In this document: positions 42,274 through 51,788 of the stretch, in pieces | How the letters are laid out: every line of letters begins with the position of its first letter | Numbering within the stretch: the stretch's first letter is position 1 | Source of the DNA: Alphaproteobacteria bacterium GWF2_58_20 | Lineage (GTDB): Bacteria; Pseudomonadota; Alphaproteobacteria; UBA1247 | Length of the DNA: 64,000 nucleotides | Assembly (NCBI GenBank): GCA_001768735.1 | Contig: MEMB01000006.1 | Location: forward strand, 124,001 to 188,000 | Direction: 5' to 3' | Program-made: the position numbers and the translations under genes | Notes under the pieces: model-generated | The model's database searches: none | What the model saw: the letters and a program-made list of their open reading frames with translations, nothing else | Told to the model about the DNA's origin: nothing

Positions 42274-43458
42274 ATGCAAAAGTTCCTGGTTCTTTGTATA
42301 TGTGCCATGATGTTCTTTGGAGCATCCCTGTCTGCCGATGCCAAAACCAAGAAAAGCCGCGGTTTCGTTCCGCCGGAATCCGCCATTCTTGTCAATTCCG
42401 ATACCGGGGAAATCCTTTCTGCAAATGCGCCGGATGAACAGCGTCATCCCGCATCCCTGACCAAGATGATGACCCTTTATGTGGTTTTCGAGGCATTGGA
42501 GGCAGGCAAGGTCATGCTTGACCAGCCGCTCAAGGTTTCCGCCCGCGCGGCAAGGCAGCCGCCCTCCCGCGTTGGTCTCAAGGCCGGAAGCACCATTCGT
42601 CTTCGGGATGCCATTTCCGTATTGACAACCAAATCGGCCAACGATGTGGCTGTGGTTGTGGCGGAAAACCTGGCGGGTGATGAAGAAACATTTGCGAGGT
42701 GGATGACGGCCAAGGCCCATCGTCTGGGAATGGCGCGCACCAATTTCCGCAATGCTTCGGGCCTGCATCATTCCCAGCAGGTCACAACCGCCCGTGACAT
42801 GGCTGTGCTGGCCCGCGCCCTGGTTCGCAATTTTCCCAAATATTATGCTTTTTTCAGCCTCCCGTCCTTCAGCTACAACAAGCAGACCTTCCGCAATCAC
42901 AACACCCTGTTGCGCAGCTTTGAAGGTATGGATGGCCTCAAGACAGGGTTCGTGCAGGCTTCGGGATTCAATCTTGCGGCTTCCGCCGTGCGGGATGGGC
43001 ATCGCCTCATCGCCGTGGTGATGGGAGGAAAAACCGCAGCCGTACGGGATTCCAAGGTGGCCTCCCTGCTCAACCGGGGATTTGCCAGCCTTGAAACGCC
43101 TGATCATTATGCGACGGTCGTGGCCACAAGTGCCAGCCGTGCCAGCAGGGATGTGGAACCGGAGGAGGAAGCCGGGGTCATGACCGGTGAGGGGGATGCC
43201 AGCATGGAGAAGCTGGATCCTGAGCGGAAATGGTCGGTTCAGGTGGGCGCCTTTTCCAGCCATGCCGGGGGCATGCGGGCCTTGCGGCTTGCCTATGAAT
43301 CCATGCCGCAGCTTCTCAAGGACAGCCAGCAGGTGATCACTTCGGTCAAGACCTCTCGCCATCTGCTCTACCGGGCCAAGTTTTCCGGACTGACCTCCGG
43401 GACTGCGCGTGCCGTTTGCGCCGTATTGTCCGATTGTCTTGTTCTCCAGCAACAATAA
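42274..43458 (+). CDS. D-alanyl-D-alanine carboxypeptidase (S11) with SPOR domain
   Basis: A 394-residue penicillin-binding protein of low molecular weight with a signal peptide. Catalytic motifs: SLTK in HPASLTKMMTLYV, SAN in TKSANDVAVVVAENL and KTG in GMDGLKTGFVQASGFN. It trims the terminal D-Ala of peptidoglycan stem peptides. Residues about 315-390 (WSVQVGAFSSHAGGMRAL) form a SPOR domain, which binds denuded glycan at the division septum. GGGG(GG)AAC upstream serves as ribosome site. Confidence 0.94.
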   Translation: MQKFLVLCICAMMFFGASLSADAKTKKSRGFVPPESAILVNSDTGEILSANAPDEQRHPASLTKMMTLYVVFEALEAGKVMLDQPLKVSARAARQPPSRVGLKAGSTIRLRDAISVLTTKSANDVAVVVAENLAGDEETFARWMTAKAHRLGMARTNFRNASGLHHSQQVTTARDMAVLARALVRNFPKYYAFFSLPSFSYNKQTFRNHNTLLRSFEGMDGLKTGFVQASGFNLAASAVRDGHRLIAVVMGGKTAAVRDSKVASLLNRGFASLETPDHYATVVATSASRASRDVEPEEEAGVMTGEGDASMEKLDPERKWSVQVGAFSSHAGGMRALRLAYESMPQLLKDSQQVITSVKTSRHLLYRAKFSGLTSGTARAVCAVLSDCLVLQQQ

Positions 43459-43488
43459 AGCCGGCCTTTTTTGTGTTGGAGGGAAGGA

Positions 43489-43776
43489 ATGTCCGGTGAA
43501 AATCCATTGACAGCGGTTCATGCCATTTTCCAGGGCCGGGTGCAGGGCGTTGGTTTTCGGGCCTTTGTTCTTGGGCTTGGCCGGAAATCCGGTCTTTCCG
43601 GATGGGTACGCAACATGCCGGATGGAACCGTGGAGGCGCTTTTTGCCGGGGATGATGCCGTGGTGTCCCTGATGCTGGAAAGCTGTCGCCGGGCACCTTT
43701 TCCGATCCGGGTGGACAATATGGAAACTTTTCCGGCCCAGATGCCTCTGGCGGAAGGGTTTCATGTGGTTGCATGA
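43489..43776 (+). CDS. acyP: Acylphosphatase
   Basis: A 95-residue acylphosphatase with the phosphate loop GRVQGVGFR and the second motif GLSGWVRNMPDGTVEALFAGD (catalytic R and N). It hydrolyses acyl phosphates such as 1,3-bisphosphoglycerate side products. Start ATG 43489 has GGAGGGAAGG upstream. It follows the carboxypeptidase by 30 bp. Confidence 0.95.
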   Translation: MSGENPLTAVHAIFQGRVQGVGFRAFVLGLGRKSGLSGWVRNMPDGTVEALFAGDDAVVSLMLESCRRAPFPIRVDNMETFPAQMPLAEGFHVVA

Positions 43777-43841
43777 TTGACATGCAGAAACGGGGCCGCC
43801 ATGATGCATCCCTGACATGCGTTTTTTTGGGGGGAACGGAA

Positions 43842-44345
43842 ATGAAGACATCTTTTATTTTTAAAATCGCGGCGCTTCTTTTGGGGATGAGCCTGCCGGT
43901 ACAGGCGGCAGACTCCCTGTCCATGAGTGTTGGTTATTATGATATGGGCCGCATGGGCAATGACCGTCAGGACAAGGCAATGAGTCTTGTGGCGGAATGG
44001 CGTCCGGAAATCCGCTGGGCTGATGGCTTGGTGGCGCCTTTTGCAGGCGGCATGCTGACCACGGACCGTGGCCTTTACGGCTATGCGGGCGTGGGACTGG
44101 ATTTCCATCCGGGGGAAAACTTCTATGTGTTTCCAAACCTTGCCGCCGGCCTTTATGCCAATGGCGATGGCAAGGACCTTGGCCATGAGGTTGAGTTCCG
44201 CACCGGTGTGGAAATGGGGGTTGATCTTTCGGAAGGGCGTCGCATCGGCCTTGCCATACACCACATCTCCAATGCCGGGCTTGGTGACAAGAATCCCGGC
44301 ACGGAAATCCTCAGCCTGACCTATTCCCTTCCTCTCGGGAATTGA
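43842..44345 (+). CDS. PagL-like lipid A 3-O-deacylase
   Basis: A 167-residue outer-membrane beta-barrel protein with a signal peptide ending PVQAA. The late motif LAIHHISNAGLGDKNPGTE holds the PagL catalytic His-Ser pair and a glutamate, with alternating strands before it (GGMLTTDRGLYGYAGVGLDF). PagL removes an acyl chain from lipid A at the outer membrane. It is followed by the LolA-like gene after 7 bp, so it heads an envelope operon. Confidence 0.82.
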   Translation: MKTSFIFKIAALLLGMSLPVQAADSLSMSVGYYDMGRMGNDRQDKAMSLVAEWRPEIRWADGLVAPFAGGMLTTDRGLYGYAGVGLDFHPGENFYVFPNLAAGLYANGDGKDLGHEVEFRTGVEMGVDLSEGRRIGLAIHHISNAGLGDKNPGTEILSLTYSLPLGN

Positions 44346-44352
44346 GGCGAAG

Positions 44353-45111
44353 ATGCGGGCAGGTGGTATCTTCGCAGCAGTTCTTGCTCTTCTCATGGCC
44401 ATGCCGGGCATCGTTCAGGCCGGGAACGGGGATGACCTGACGGCCCTGCTGGATTCCATTGATGACCTTTACCGCAGCGATGCCAGTGCGGGCCGCATGT
44501 CGATGACGGTGGTCACCAAACATTTTACGCGGCAGGTGGTGTTTGATGCCTGGTCGGAAGGCCGGGACAAATCGCTGATCCGCATTGTCATGCCCCTCAA
44601 GGAAGCCGGGATTTCCACCCTCAAGGTTGAGCGCGACATCTGGAATTACCTGCCCAATGTGGACCGGACGATCAAGATCCCCGCCACCATGATGGCCGCG
44701 AGCTGGATGGGTTCGCATTTCACCAACGATGATCTGGTGCGGGAATCCCGTTACCAGGAGGATTATGACTGTGCCTGGGAAACCCCTTCGGATCCCGCGC
44801 GGCTGGGTGTTGCGTGCATTCCCCACTCCGATGCAGGCCTTGTCTGGGGCAAGGTGGTGCTGGAGGTTGCCAAAGACACACGCCTGCCGATAAGCGTCGC
44901 TTACTTTGACGAGGACATGTTGCTGGCCCGGACCATGTTTTTTGAGGATGTGGGGTCGCTGGGCGGGCGGGCGCTGCCACGCCGCATGCGTCTGGTGCCT
45001 GAAGACAAGCCTGATGAGGAAACCCGGATTGAATATGGGCAGCTGACCTTCAATCCATCCCTGTCTGCGGACCTGTTTTCCTTGCGCAGCCTGCGCAGTC
45101 GCGGCCCATGA
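44353..45111 (+). CDS. LolA-like outer-membrane lipoprotein-sorting-type protein
   Basis: A 252-residue periplasmic protein with a signal peptide, matching the 'outer membrane lipoprotein-sorting' group: a half-barrel of strands with SMTVVTKHFTRQVVFDAWSEG, DIWNYLPNVDRTIKIPATMMAASWMGSHFTNDDL and IEYGQLTFNPSLSADLFSL. Such proteins hold a hydrophobic ligand. Its stop overlaps the following permease start (ATGATG), which links it to an ABC transporter. Confidence 0.88.
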   Translation: MRAGGIFAAVLALLMAMPGIVQAGNGDDLTALLDSIDDLYRSDASAGRMSMTVVTKHFTRQVVFDAWSEGRDKSLIRIVMPLKEAGISTLKVERDIWNYLPNVDRTIKIPATMMAASWMGSHFTNDDLVRESRYQEDYDCAWETPSDPARLGVACIPHSDAGLVWGKVVLEVAKDTRLPISVAYFDEDMLLARTMFFEDVGSLGGRALPRRMRLVPEDKPDEETRIEYGQLTFNPSLSADLFSLRSLRSRGP

Positions 45112-46337
45112 TGTTGTCGGGTCATATTGTGCCAGCTTGGCGCAACCTGCTTCGCAACCGTCGCCGTACGCTGGTGACGGTGGGTGCGGTGGCCTTCACC
45201 ATGGCGCTTCTGGTACTGGTGGGCGCCTTGAGTGAGGGCATGGTGCAGGGGCTTATCCGCAATGTCACCGAAACCTCCATGGGGCTGGTGCAGGCGCATG
45301 CGCCCGGATATCTTTCCGACCCTTCCTTTTATACGGCCATGGAACATTCCGAAGTCCTGGAAGCTGCGGCCAAGGATGCCGGGATATCTGTCGCCCGCCG
45401 AAGCTTTGGCGGCGGCCTTCTGGCGTATGGTGACAAGTCCGCGGGCGCACGCATCTGGGGCGTGGTGCCTGAGATGGAAAAGGCCTTCCGGTTTTCCGGA
45501 AGCCTGGCGGAAGGCACATTCCTTTCGGCCAAAACACCGCCTGGCAGCGTGGTGCTGGGACGCAAGATTGCCCATCTCCTCAAGGCCGGGATCGGGGATG
45601 ACATTGTGGTCCTGGTGCAGGCCTCGGATGGCTCCGTGGGAAATGAGCTTCTGCGGGTTGTGGGGGTTTTTGCGCCGATTGGCGATGATTTTGACCGCAG
45701 CGCCGCCGTGATTTCGTCTGCCGATTTCGAGCATGTGTTTGTCAGCGGGGGACGGGTGCATGAGCTGGCCTTTCTGGCGCGGGATGGCCGAAGTGCGGAG
45801 ACGCTTGTTTCAGAACTCGAGCCCTTCGCGGAAGGGGCCGTCCTCAGGACATGGCGGCAGCTGATGCCGCCGATTTCCGACATGGACCTCATGATGCGCG
45901 GCATGATGGTGTTTGTCGGGCTGGTGTTTTCGCTGGCGGCCGGCTTCGGCATTGTCAACACCATGATGATGGCCGTGCATGAACGGGTGCGTGAGTATGG
46001 GGTTCTCAAGGCCTTGGGCTGTACGCCCCTGCGCCTGTTCGTGGACACCAGCATTGAAGCGCTGCTCATGGGCGGTGTTGGCACCGTGCTGGGGGGGCTT
46101 GTGGGGCAGGGCCTTGTTGTCTGGTTCATTTACCATCCCATCGACCTGTCAAGGATTGTCGGGGACATGTCCCTTGTGGGGGTGGCGTTTGATCCTCTGT
46201 GGCGCGCGGCATCCGCTCCGGACCTCATCTTCCTCAATGCCGTGGTCATGCTCGTGCTTTGCTGGGGGGTATCCATTCTTCCGGCCTTGCGTGCCGCCCG
46301 CCTCAACCCGGTGGAGGCGATGAATCATGATGGCTGA
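45108..46337 (+). CDS. ABC transporter permease (FtsX/LolE/MacB type), first
   Basis: A 409-residue permease with one N-terminal helix after a basic NLLRNRRRTLVTV leader, a large periplasmic domain (about 45-265) and three C-terminal helices (starting MVFVGLVFSLAAGFGIVNTMMMAVHERVREYGVLKALGCTP), the layout of the MacB/LolCE class. These machines work on substrates in the periplasm (mechanotransmission). It overlaps the second permease by 11 bp. Confidence 0.92.
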   Translation: MMLSGHIVPAWRNLLRNRRRTLVTVGAVAFTMALLVLVGALSEGMVQGLIRNVTETSMGLVQAHAPGYLSDPSFYTAMEHSEVLEAAAKDAGISVARRSFGGGLLAYGDKSAGARIWGVVPEMEKAFRFSGSLAEGTFLSAKTPPGSVVLGRKIAHLLKAGIGDDIVVLVQASDGSVGNELLRVVGVFAPIGDDFDRSAAVISSADFEHVFVSGGRVHELAFLARDGRSAETLVSELEPFAEGAVLRTWRQLMPPISDMDLMMRGMMVFVGLVFSLAAGFGIVNTMMMAVHERVREYGVLKALGCTPLRLFVDTSIEALLMGGVGTVLGGLVGQGLVVWFIYHPIDLSRIVGDMSLVGVAFDPLWRAASAPDLIFLNAVVMLVLCWGVSILPALRAARLNPVEAMNHDG

Positions 46338-47567
46338 TGTGGGCATGGTCTTCCTTGTGGCATGGCGCAGCATCTGGCGCGCACGCACCCGTAGCCTCAT
46401 TACCGTGGGGGCGATGGCGTTTGGCCTTGCCTTCTCGATTTTCATGATGGCCTTTAGCGATGGCATGTATGCCAAGCTCATTCATGATGCCGTGAGCCAG
46501 CAGGCGGGGCATGTGGTGGTGGAGCAAAAGGATTATGAGAATGCGCCGGATCCGGCGCTGATGGTGCCGGATGCGGATGCCGTGCTGCGGATGGCATCAC
46601 GCATTCCAGGCTTTGTGGAAGGACAGGTTTTCATTCTGGGGCAGGGCGTTGTCCAGTCCAGCCGTGAATCCGCAGGGGTGGGCGTCGTCGGGATTGATCC
46701 GGTGGCGCAGGCCCTTTCCACGCCGGCGCGCGGACGGGTGGAGGGCAAGTATCTGGAGCCGGGGGCGCAGGAGGTGTTCATGAGCGCTTCCATGGCCCGG
46801 CGGCTGGGTGTTGCATCGGGCAAACGTGTGGTGCTGGCGGTCAATGATGCTTCCGGCGAACTGGTGCAGATGCTTTTTCGTATCGCAGGCACCTTTACCA
46901 CGGGATCCGAGGAGATTGACGGGGCCGTTGTCTATGTGCCGCTGGGCGCTGCCCGCAGCCTGTTCGGCCTTGCGCCCCATGCGGCCACGCGTGTGGGCAT
47001 GATCCTCGAGAATGCGGAAATGGCACCCGCGTTTCGGGATGCCCTTAGCCGGGAAACCGGCTCCAGGGAGGGGCTCGCCGTTTACCTGTGGAATGAGGTG
47101 TTGCCCGATCTGGCGCGGTATATCCGGTTTGACCGGGGATCCGCCCTTGTCACCTGCGGCATCCTGATCTTCATTGTGCTGTTCACCCTGTTCAATACGA
47201 TTTTGATGGCCATTTTGGAGCGCGAACGGGAATTTGCCCTGCTCATGGCCATCGGCACCAGACCCGCCCGCCTCATGGCCCAGGTCCTCATTGAAAGCGC
47301 CAGCCTTTCGCTGCTGGGATGCCTGGCCGGGATGGCGCTGGGATATGGGGCGTCGGTGGCTTTCTCAGGCTCCGGCATTGACATGTCGTCGCTGTATTCT
47401 TCTTCGGTCAGCGTGTCCGGCTTTACCATCGACATGCTGGTCTATCCAAGGTTCCGCCTGTCCGTGGCAGGATGGATGTCGTTCTGGGCCTTCCTGTTTG
47501 CAACCGGCGTGGCACTGTTGCCCACCCTGCGCATTGGCCGCATGTCCCTGACGGAAAGGTTACGCTG

Positions 47568-47568
<1 letters not shown>
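46327..47568 (+). CDS. ABC transporter permease (FtsX/LolE/MacB type), second
   Basis: A 413-residue partner with the same topology (VAWRSIWRARTRSLITVG leader, C-terminal FTLFNTILMAILEREREFALLMAIGTRP). Having two different permeases and a separate ATPase resembles LolCDE rather than MacB. Its stop overlaps the ATPase start (TGATG). Confidence 0.92.
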
Positions 47569-48249
<681 letters not shown>

Positions 48250-48269
<20 letters not shown>

Positions 48270-49386
48270 GGCCCTGCTGCTTTCATGCCTGCTGGCGTTT
48301 CCGGCCCATGCCGCAACGCTGCGGACCGATTTGCGCACCAGTTTCCAGCTGACGCCGGATAGCGCCAACGATGGCGTTCTTTCGGCCGATCTGCGTCTGA
48401 AGGTTATGGCCCGTCCTGCGCAGGACATGTTTTTTGAAACCCATCTGGTGGAATCGCAGGTGTTGCAGGATGCGGCAATGGCGCCGCTGGCCCGGTCGGA
48501 CTTGGATTACCGCTTGGCCGGGCTGGATTTTCCGCACATGCAGGGGACGCATGGACGGGGTGTACTGGCGATTGACCGGTTGCAGATGCGTCTGTCCAAA
48601 GGCGCTGCGGACTGGACACTGGGCCGCCAGCCTGTCACGTTCGGCACGGCATTTTTCTGGAATCCGCTGGATGTTTTCCGCCCCTTTGGCACGGCGGCGC
48701 TGGACCGCGACTACAAGCCCGGTGTGGATGCCGTGCGTCTGGATGTGGCCACGGGCGATTTTTCCGGCCTGACGGGGATTGCGTCTTTTGGGCGCAGCGC
48801 GGAAACATCGGCGCTGCTCCTGCGCGGACATGCATCTGTTTCCGGCTGGGATATGGCCCTTCAGGGCGGGCGCATCTCTCATGGGTTTCATCTGGGCGGC
48901 AGCCTGGTGGGGGATTTTGACGGCCTGGAGGTGCGGGCCGAGGCATCCCAGTTCTGGGGGACGGATAACGTGTTTTCGGCGGGTGGAGAGCGGTTGCTGG
49001 AAGATCATTTCTTCGGGGTGGCGGGGATTGGCCGCCGGCTGGACAGTGGTTTGCAGCTGGAAGCGGAGCTGGCCTGCAACACACTGGGCGCATCCGGGAA
49101 AAGTGTGGAGGCGCGGGCGCGTCAGGCCGCCGGATACATGCCCAACCTTGGACGCAGAATGCTGGCCATGAGCGCCAGTTATGAGCTTTCACCGCTGGTA
49201 TCCGGACGGTTGGCGCTTGTGCATTCCCTGTCCGATGAATCTTTTGTTTTCCAGCCTGACCTGACGCTGAGTCTTGCGGATGAAGTTGACGCTGTGGTGT
49301 CGGCGTCGTTTAATGCCGGACGCTCCGGCAGTGAATTCGGTGGTCTGGAAAACAGCCTGTTTGTCCAGATCCGCGCAGCTTTCTGA
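48250..49386 (+). CDS. Outer-membrane beta-barrel protein of the ABC operon
   Basis: A 378-residue protein with a signal peptide (ending PAHAA) and alternating amphipathic strands ending in an aromatic C-terminus (RAAF), as in outer-membrane barrels. The segment DWTLGRQPVTFGTAFFWNPLDVF resembles DUF1302-type barrels that accompany LolA-like proteins and exporters. It overlaps the ATPase gene by 20 bp. The operon thus spans periplasmic carrier, inner-membrane ABC machine and outer-membrane barrel. Confidence 0.72.
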
Positions 49387-49406
49387 TCCTGTCCAAGGAG
49401 GATTTC

Positions 49407-50318
49407 ATGCTTGAGCATCATTCCGTGTCCCACCCGCGTGAACTGGAAGACCTGCAATGGCGTGAAGCCGCCATGCGTCAGGAAAAGGCAAAAAAATCGA
49501 GGAAGGCCAAGCGAGGCAAGGACTTGAAGCTTTCTCCCGAGGCGCAGGTTGCCGAGGAGGCCCGGCTGGGCGACCGGGTGGAAATCGGCGCAGGCTCCCA
49601 GGTGGAAGGCAATGCCCAGCTGGAGCAGGATGTAAAGATTGGCCGCAATGTGCGCATCTATCCCGGCGTCAAGCTGGAGCCCGGCGTGGAAATCGCCGAT
49701 GGTGCGGTCCTGATGCCGGGCGTGAAGGTGGCTGCGGGCGCGAAAATCGGTGCGGGCTGCGTTCTGGCCGACAAGGTGCGGATTGGCGAAAGTTCACAAA
49801 TCGGGGCCGGCAGCAGCCTGGCTCCGGAAGATGAGGTGGGCGCGGGTGTGTCCATTGGCGCAAACAGCGTGATCCACAAGAATGTGGTGATTGGCCCGGG
49901 CTGCATGCTGGGTGCGGGATGTACGGTGGAAGACAGGGCCAATATTGGTGCGCGTTCGGTTCTGGCGGCAAAGGTGCGCGTGGGCGTTGCCAGCCAGCTG
50001 GGCGTGGGCGTGAAGATTGGCAAGGACAGTGTGCTGGGGAATGGCTGCCATGTGGAAAGGCGTGCGGCGCTGGGCTCCGGCGTGGTTATGGCCATGGAAG
50101 CGCGGGTTGGCGCTTTTGCAACCCTTGGGGCCCGTGCCAAAATGGGCCGCAGCGCCATGGTGGGGGATGGCGGCGTTTTGCGTGAAGAGGCCGAACTGGC
50201 GCCCGGCTTCCTGCTTGAAGGCCATGCGGAAAGCCTGCCGGAGGAAAGCCTTGGTCTTGAGGATTTGCTGGAAAGGCGGCAGATTGCGACCACCCGGCTG
50301 CGTTCCCTTGTTCCGTAA
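49407..50318 (+). CDS. All-hexapeptide-repeat left-handed beta-helix protein
   Basis: A 303-residue protein. After a charged N-terminal stretch with a lysine-arginine-rich patch (EKAKKSRKAKRGK), residues about 40-270 are almost only hexapeptide repeats ([VI]G.G..) such as VEIGAGSQVEGN, VSIGANSVIHKN and ANIGARSV, giving roughly 38 turns' worth of strands. No acyl-acceptor or N-terminal catalytic domain is visible, which is unlike ordinary acetyltransferases of this fold. It has no signal peptide and may be a structural or bactofilin-like cytoplasmic scaffold. It lies 20 bp after the barrel gene. Confidence 0.8.
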   Translation: MLEHHSVSHPRELEDLQWREAAMRQEKAKKSRKAKRGKDLKLSPEAQVAEEARLGDRVEIGAGSQVEGNAQLEQDVKIGRNVRIYPGVKLEPGVEIADGAVLMPGVKVAAGAKIGAGCVLADKVRIGESSQIGAGSSLAPEDEVGAGVSIGANSVIHKNVVIGPGCMLGAGCTVEDRANIGARSVLAAKVRVGVASQLGVGVKIGKDSVLGNGCHVERRAALGSGVVMAMEARVGAFATLGARAKMGRSAMVGDGGVLREEAELAPGFLLEGHAESLPEESLGLEDLLERRQIATTRLRSLVP

Positions 50319-50347
50319 GCATGAGGGAGCTGGCGGAAGGACGTCGA

Positions 50348-51040
50348 TTATCCGGGTTGCCATGCAAAAACATAGATGAGGGAATAATATATTCCCACCA
50401 CGATGAAAATGATGCCGGTTGCGCGCCTTGCCCATGCTTCAAACACGGAAAGTTTTCCAAATAGTCCGGCAACCTTGTCGCGTCCTGTGGCCAGAAGCAA
50501 GGCAAAGACCAATACGGGCAGTCCAGTGGCGATTCCATAGGTCGCTGGCAGGATCACCTGCGAATGGTGCTGGATGGCCAGCGGTAACAGGCTGCCAAAA
50601 AAGAGGGCGGCGGAAGTTGGACAAAAGGAAAGGGCGAAGAAAATCCCTAAAAGGCCGGCACCCCATATGCTGCCTCTTTTAACATGACGTTGCCATCCGG
50701 TGAGGGATGGACAGCTTTTAAGATGGAAAGACAAAATGTTCAGCAGGACCATCCCGACAAGGATGAGCAGTGGTCCAAGCAGGATGTTCATGTATTTCTG
50801 CAAGCCGCAAGAGATGGCCGGGATGGCATTTGCAAGGCTGAGCAGAATCATGCCCAGAAGGGCATAGGTCAATGACCGGCCAAAAGTGTAGGCAATGCCA
50901 GCCCATAAAACCTGTCGGTCTTTCCGGGAATGTGCGCCAACATACGAGATTGCGGCAATGTTGGTGGCCAAGGGACATGGACTTATGGATGTCAGAAGTC
51001 CCAGCCAGAATGCTGAAGTGATGGCCAGAAGGAAAAGCAT
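50348..51040 (-). CDS. arsG: ArsG-family organoarsenical efflux permease (DsbD/CcdA fold)
   Basis: A 230-residue membrane protein with six helices and the CcdA-type pattern TSISPCPLATNIAAISYVG and LSFCPTSAALFFG; the paired CP motifs resemble the thiol-transfer pair of DsbD/CcdA. It is the last gene of the ars operon and pairs with ArsF. Members of the ArsEFG system act on nitro-aromatic arsenicals. Nine base pairs separate it from arsF. Confidence 0.8.
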   Translation of the reverse strand: MLFLLAITSAFWLGLLTSISPCPLATNIAAISYVGAHSRKDRQVLWAGIAYTFGRSLTYALLGMILLSLANAIPAISCGLQKYMNILLGPLLILVGMVLLNILSFHLKSCPSLTGWQRHVKRGSIWGAGLLGIFFALSFCPTSAALFFGSLLPLAIQHHSQVILPATYGIATGLPVLVFALLLATGRDKVAGLFGKLSVFEAWARRATGIIFIVVGIYYSLIYVFAWQPG

Positions 51041-51049
51041 GCCATTTCC

Positions 51050-51550
51050 TTATTTGAATGAAGTTATTTCGTCGGTAACATACTGGATGAAAGCTTCCCG
51101 GTCATGCGCCAGTCGCCAAACATTGGGGAGGATTTTAAAAGTGTCCGGCATATTGTTTTTGCCTCCCGCAAGAACCACTCCCCCACTGGTGAGTTGGTAG
51201 TCATTGATGTAGTGGCGGTTTTCCGGCACATCAAGATTGACGGTCTGCATCACAATCCGTTCCCTAGTGTATTCTTCGGTGAAATGGGTTTCAAGCGTTT
51301 CGCGCGTCAGGGCCTCCATCATTTTGCAGGTGGGACAGCGCACGCGGCCATGAAAATAATAAACAACAAGCTGGTTGTCCGCGACAGGGATGGACGGGAT
51401 CATATCCAGATTGTCTTTTGGAAAATCCTGTGGCGTACCCGTGGTTTCCGCAGCCATGGACGGCGTAATGGCGCGTGTTTTGTGAAACATGGCTTGGCCA
51501 AGGCTTGCGATGACAAGCAGCAAGAAGGTCGTTAAAATTCTTTTTTTCAT
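51050..51550 (-). CDS. arsF: ArsF-family thioredoxin-like protein
   Basis: A 166-residue exported protein with a signal anchor and a thioredoxin-like domain: VVYYFHGRVRCPTCKMMEALTRE (CPTC pair) and a C-terminal TSGGVVLAGGKNN strand. It matches the group named nitrophenyl-compound nitroreductase subunit ArsF. With ArsE and ArsG it would carry electrons for reduction or efflux of organic arsenicals. Its ATG overlaps the arsE stop. Confidence 0.8.
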   Translation of the reverse strand: MKKRILTTFLLLVIASLGQAMFHKTRAITPSMAAETTGTPQDFPKDNLDMIPSIPVADNQLVVYYFHGRVRCPTCKMMEALTRETLETHFTEEYTRERIVMQTVNLDVPENRHYINDYQLTSGGVVLAGGKNNMPDTFKILPNVWRLAHDREAFIQYVTDEITSFK

Positions 51551-51780
51551 TTCAGAAGCTCCTTCATTTCCGCAAGCATCGGGATTTTTCCGACGATTTT
51601 GACCTTGCCATCCACCGCCATGGCGGGTGTCATCATGACACCGAAACTTATGATCTGTGTGATGTCTGTCACCTTTTCGATTTCAAAGGACAGGCCCAGT
51701 TCGGTCGCGGCTTTTTCAGCAACTTCCGTCAGTTTTTGGCATTTTGGGCATCCTGTGCCCAGAATCTGGATTTTCATCAT
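51547..51780 (-). CDS. arsE: ArsE-like small thioredoxin
   Basis: A 77-residue thioredoxin-fold protein starting MMKIQILGTGCPKCQKL, active site CPKC, with FGVMMTPAMAVDGKVKIVGK as the cis-proline region. Small proteins of this type are encoded in ars operons as ArsE. The start has GGGAGAAG upstream; a longer frame to 52086 runs into arsP and is rejected. Confidence 0.82.
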   Translation of the reverse strand: MMKIQILGTGCPKCQKLTEVAEKAATELGLSFEIEKVTDITQIISFGVMMTPAMAVDGKVKIVGKIPMLAEMKELLK

Positions 51781-51788
51781 CTTCTCCC

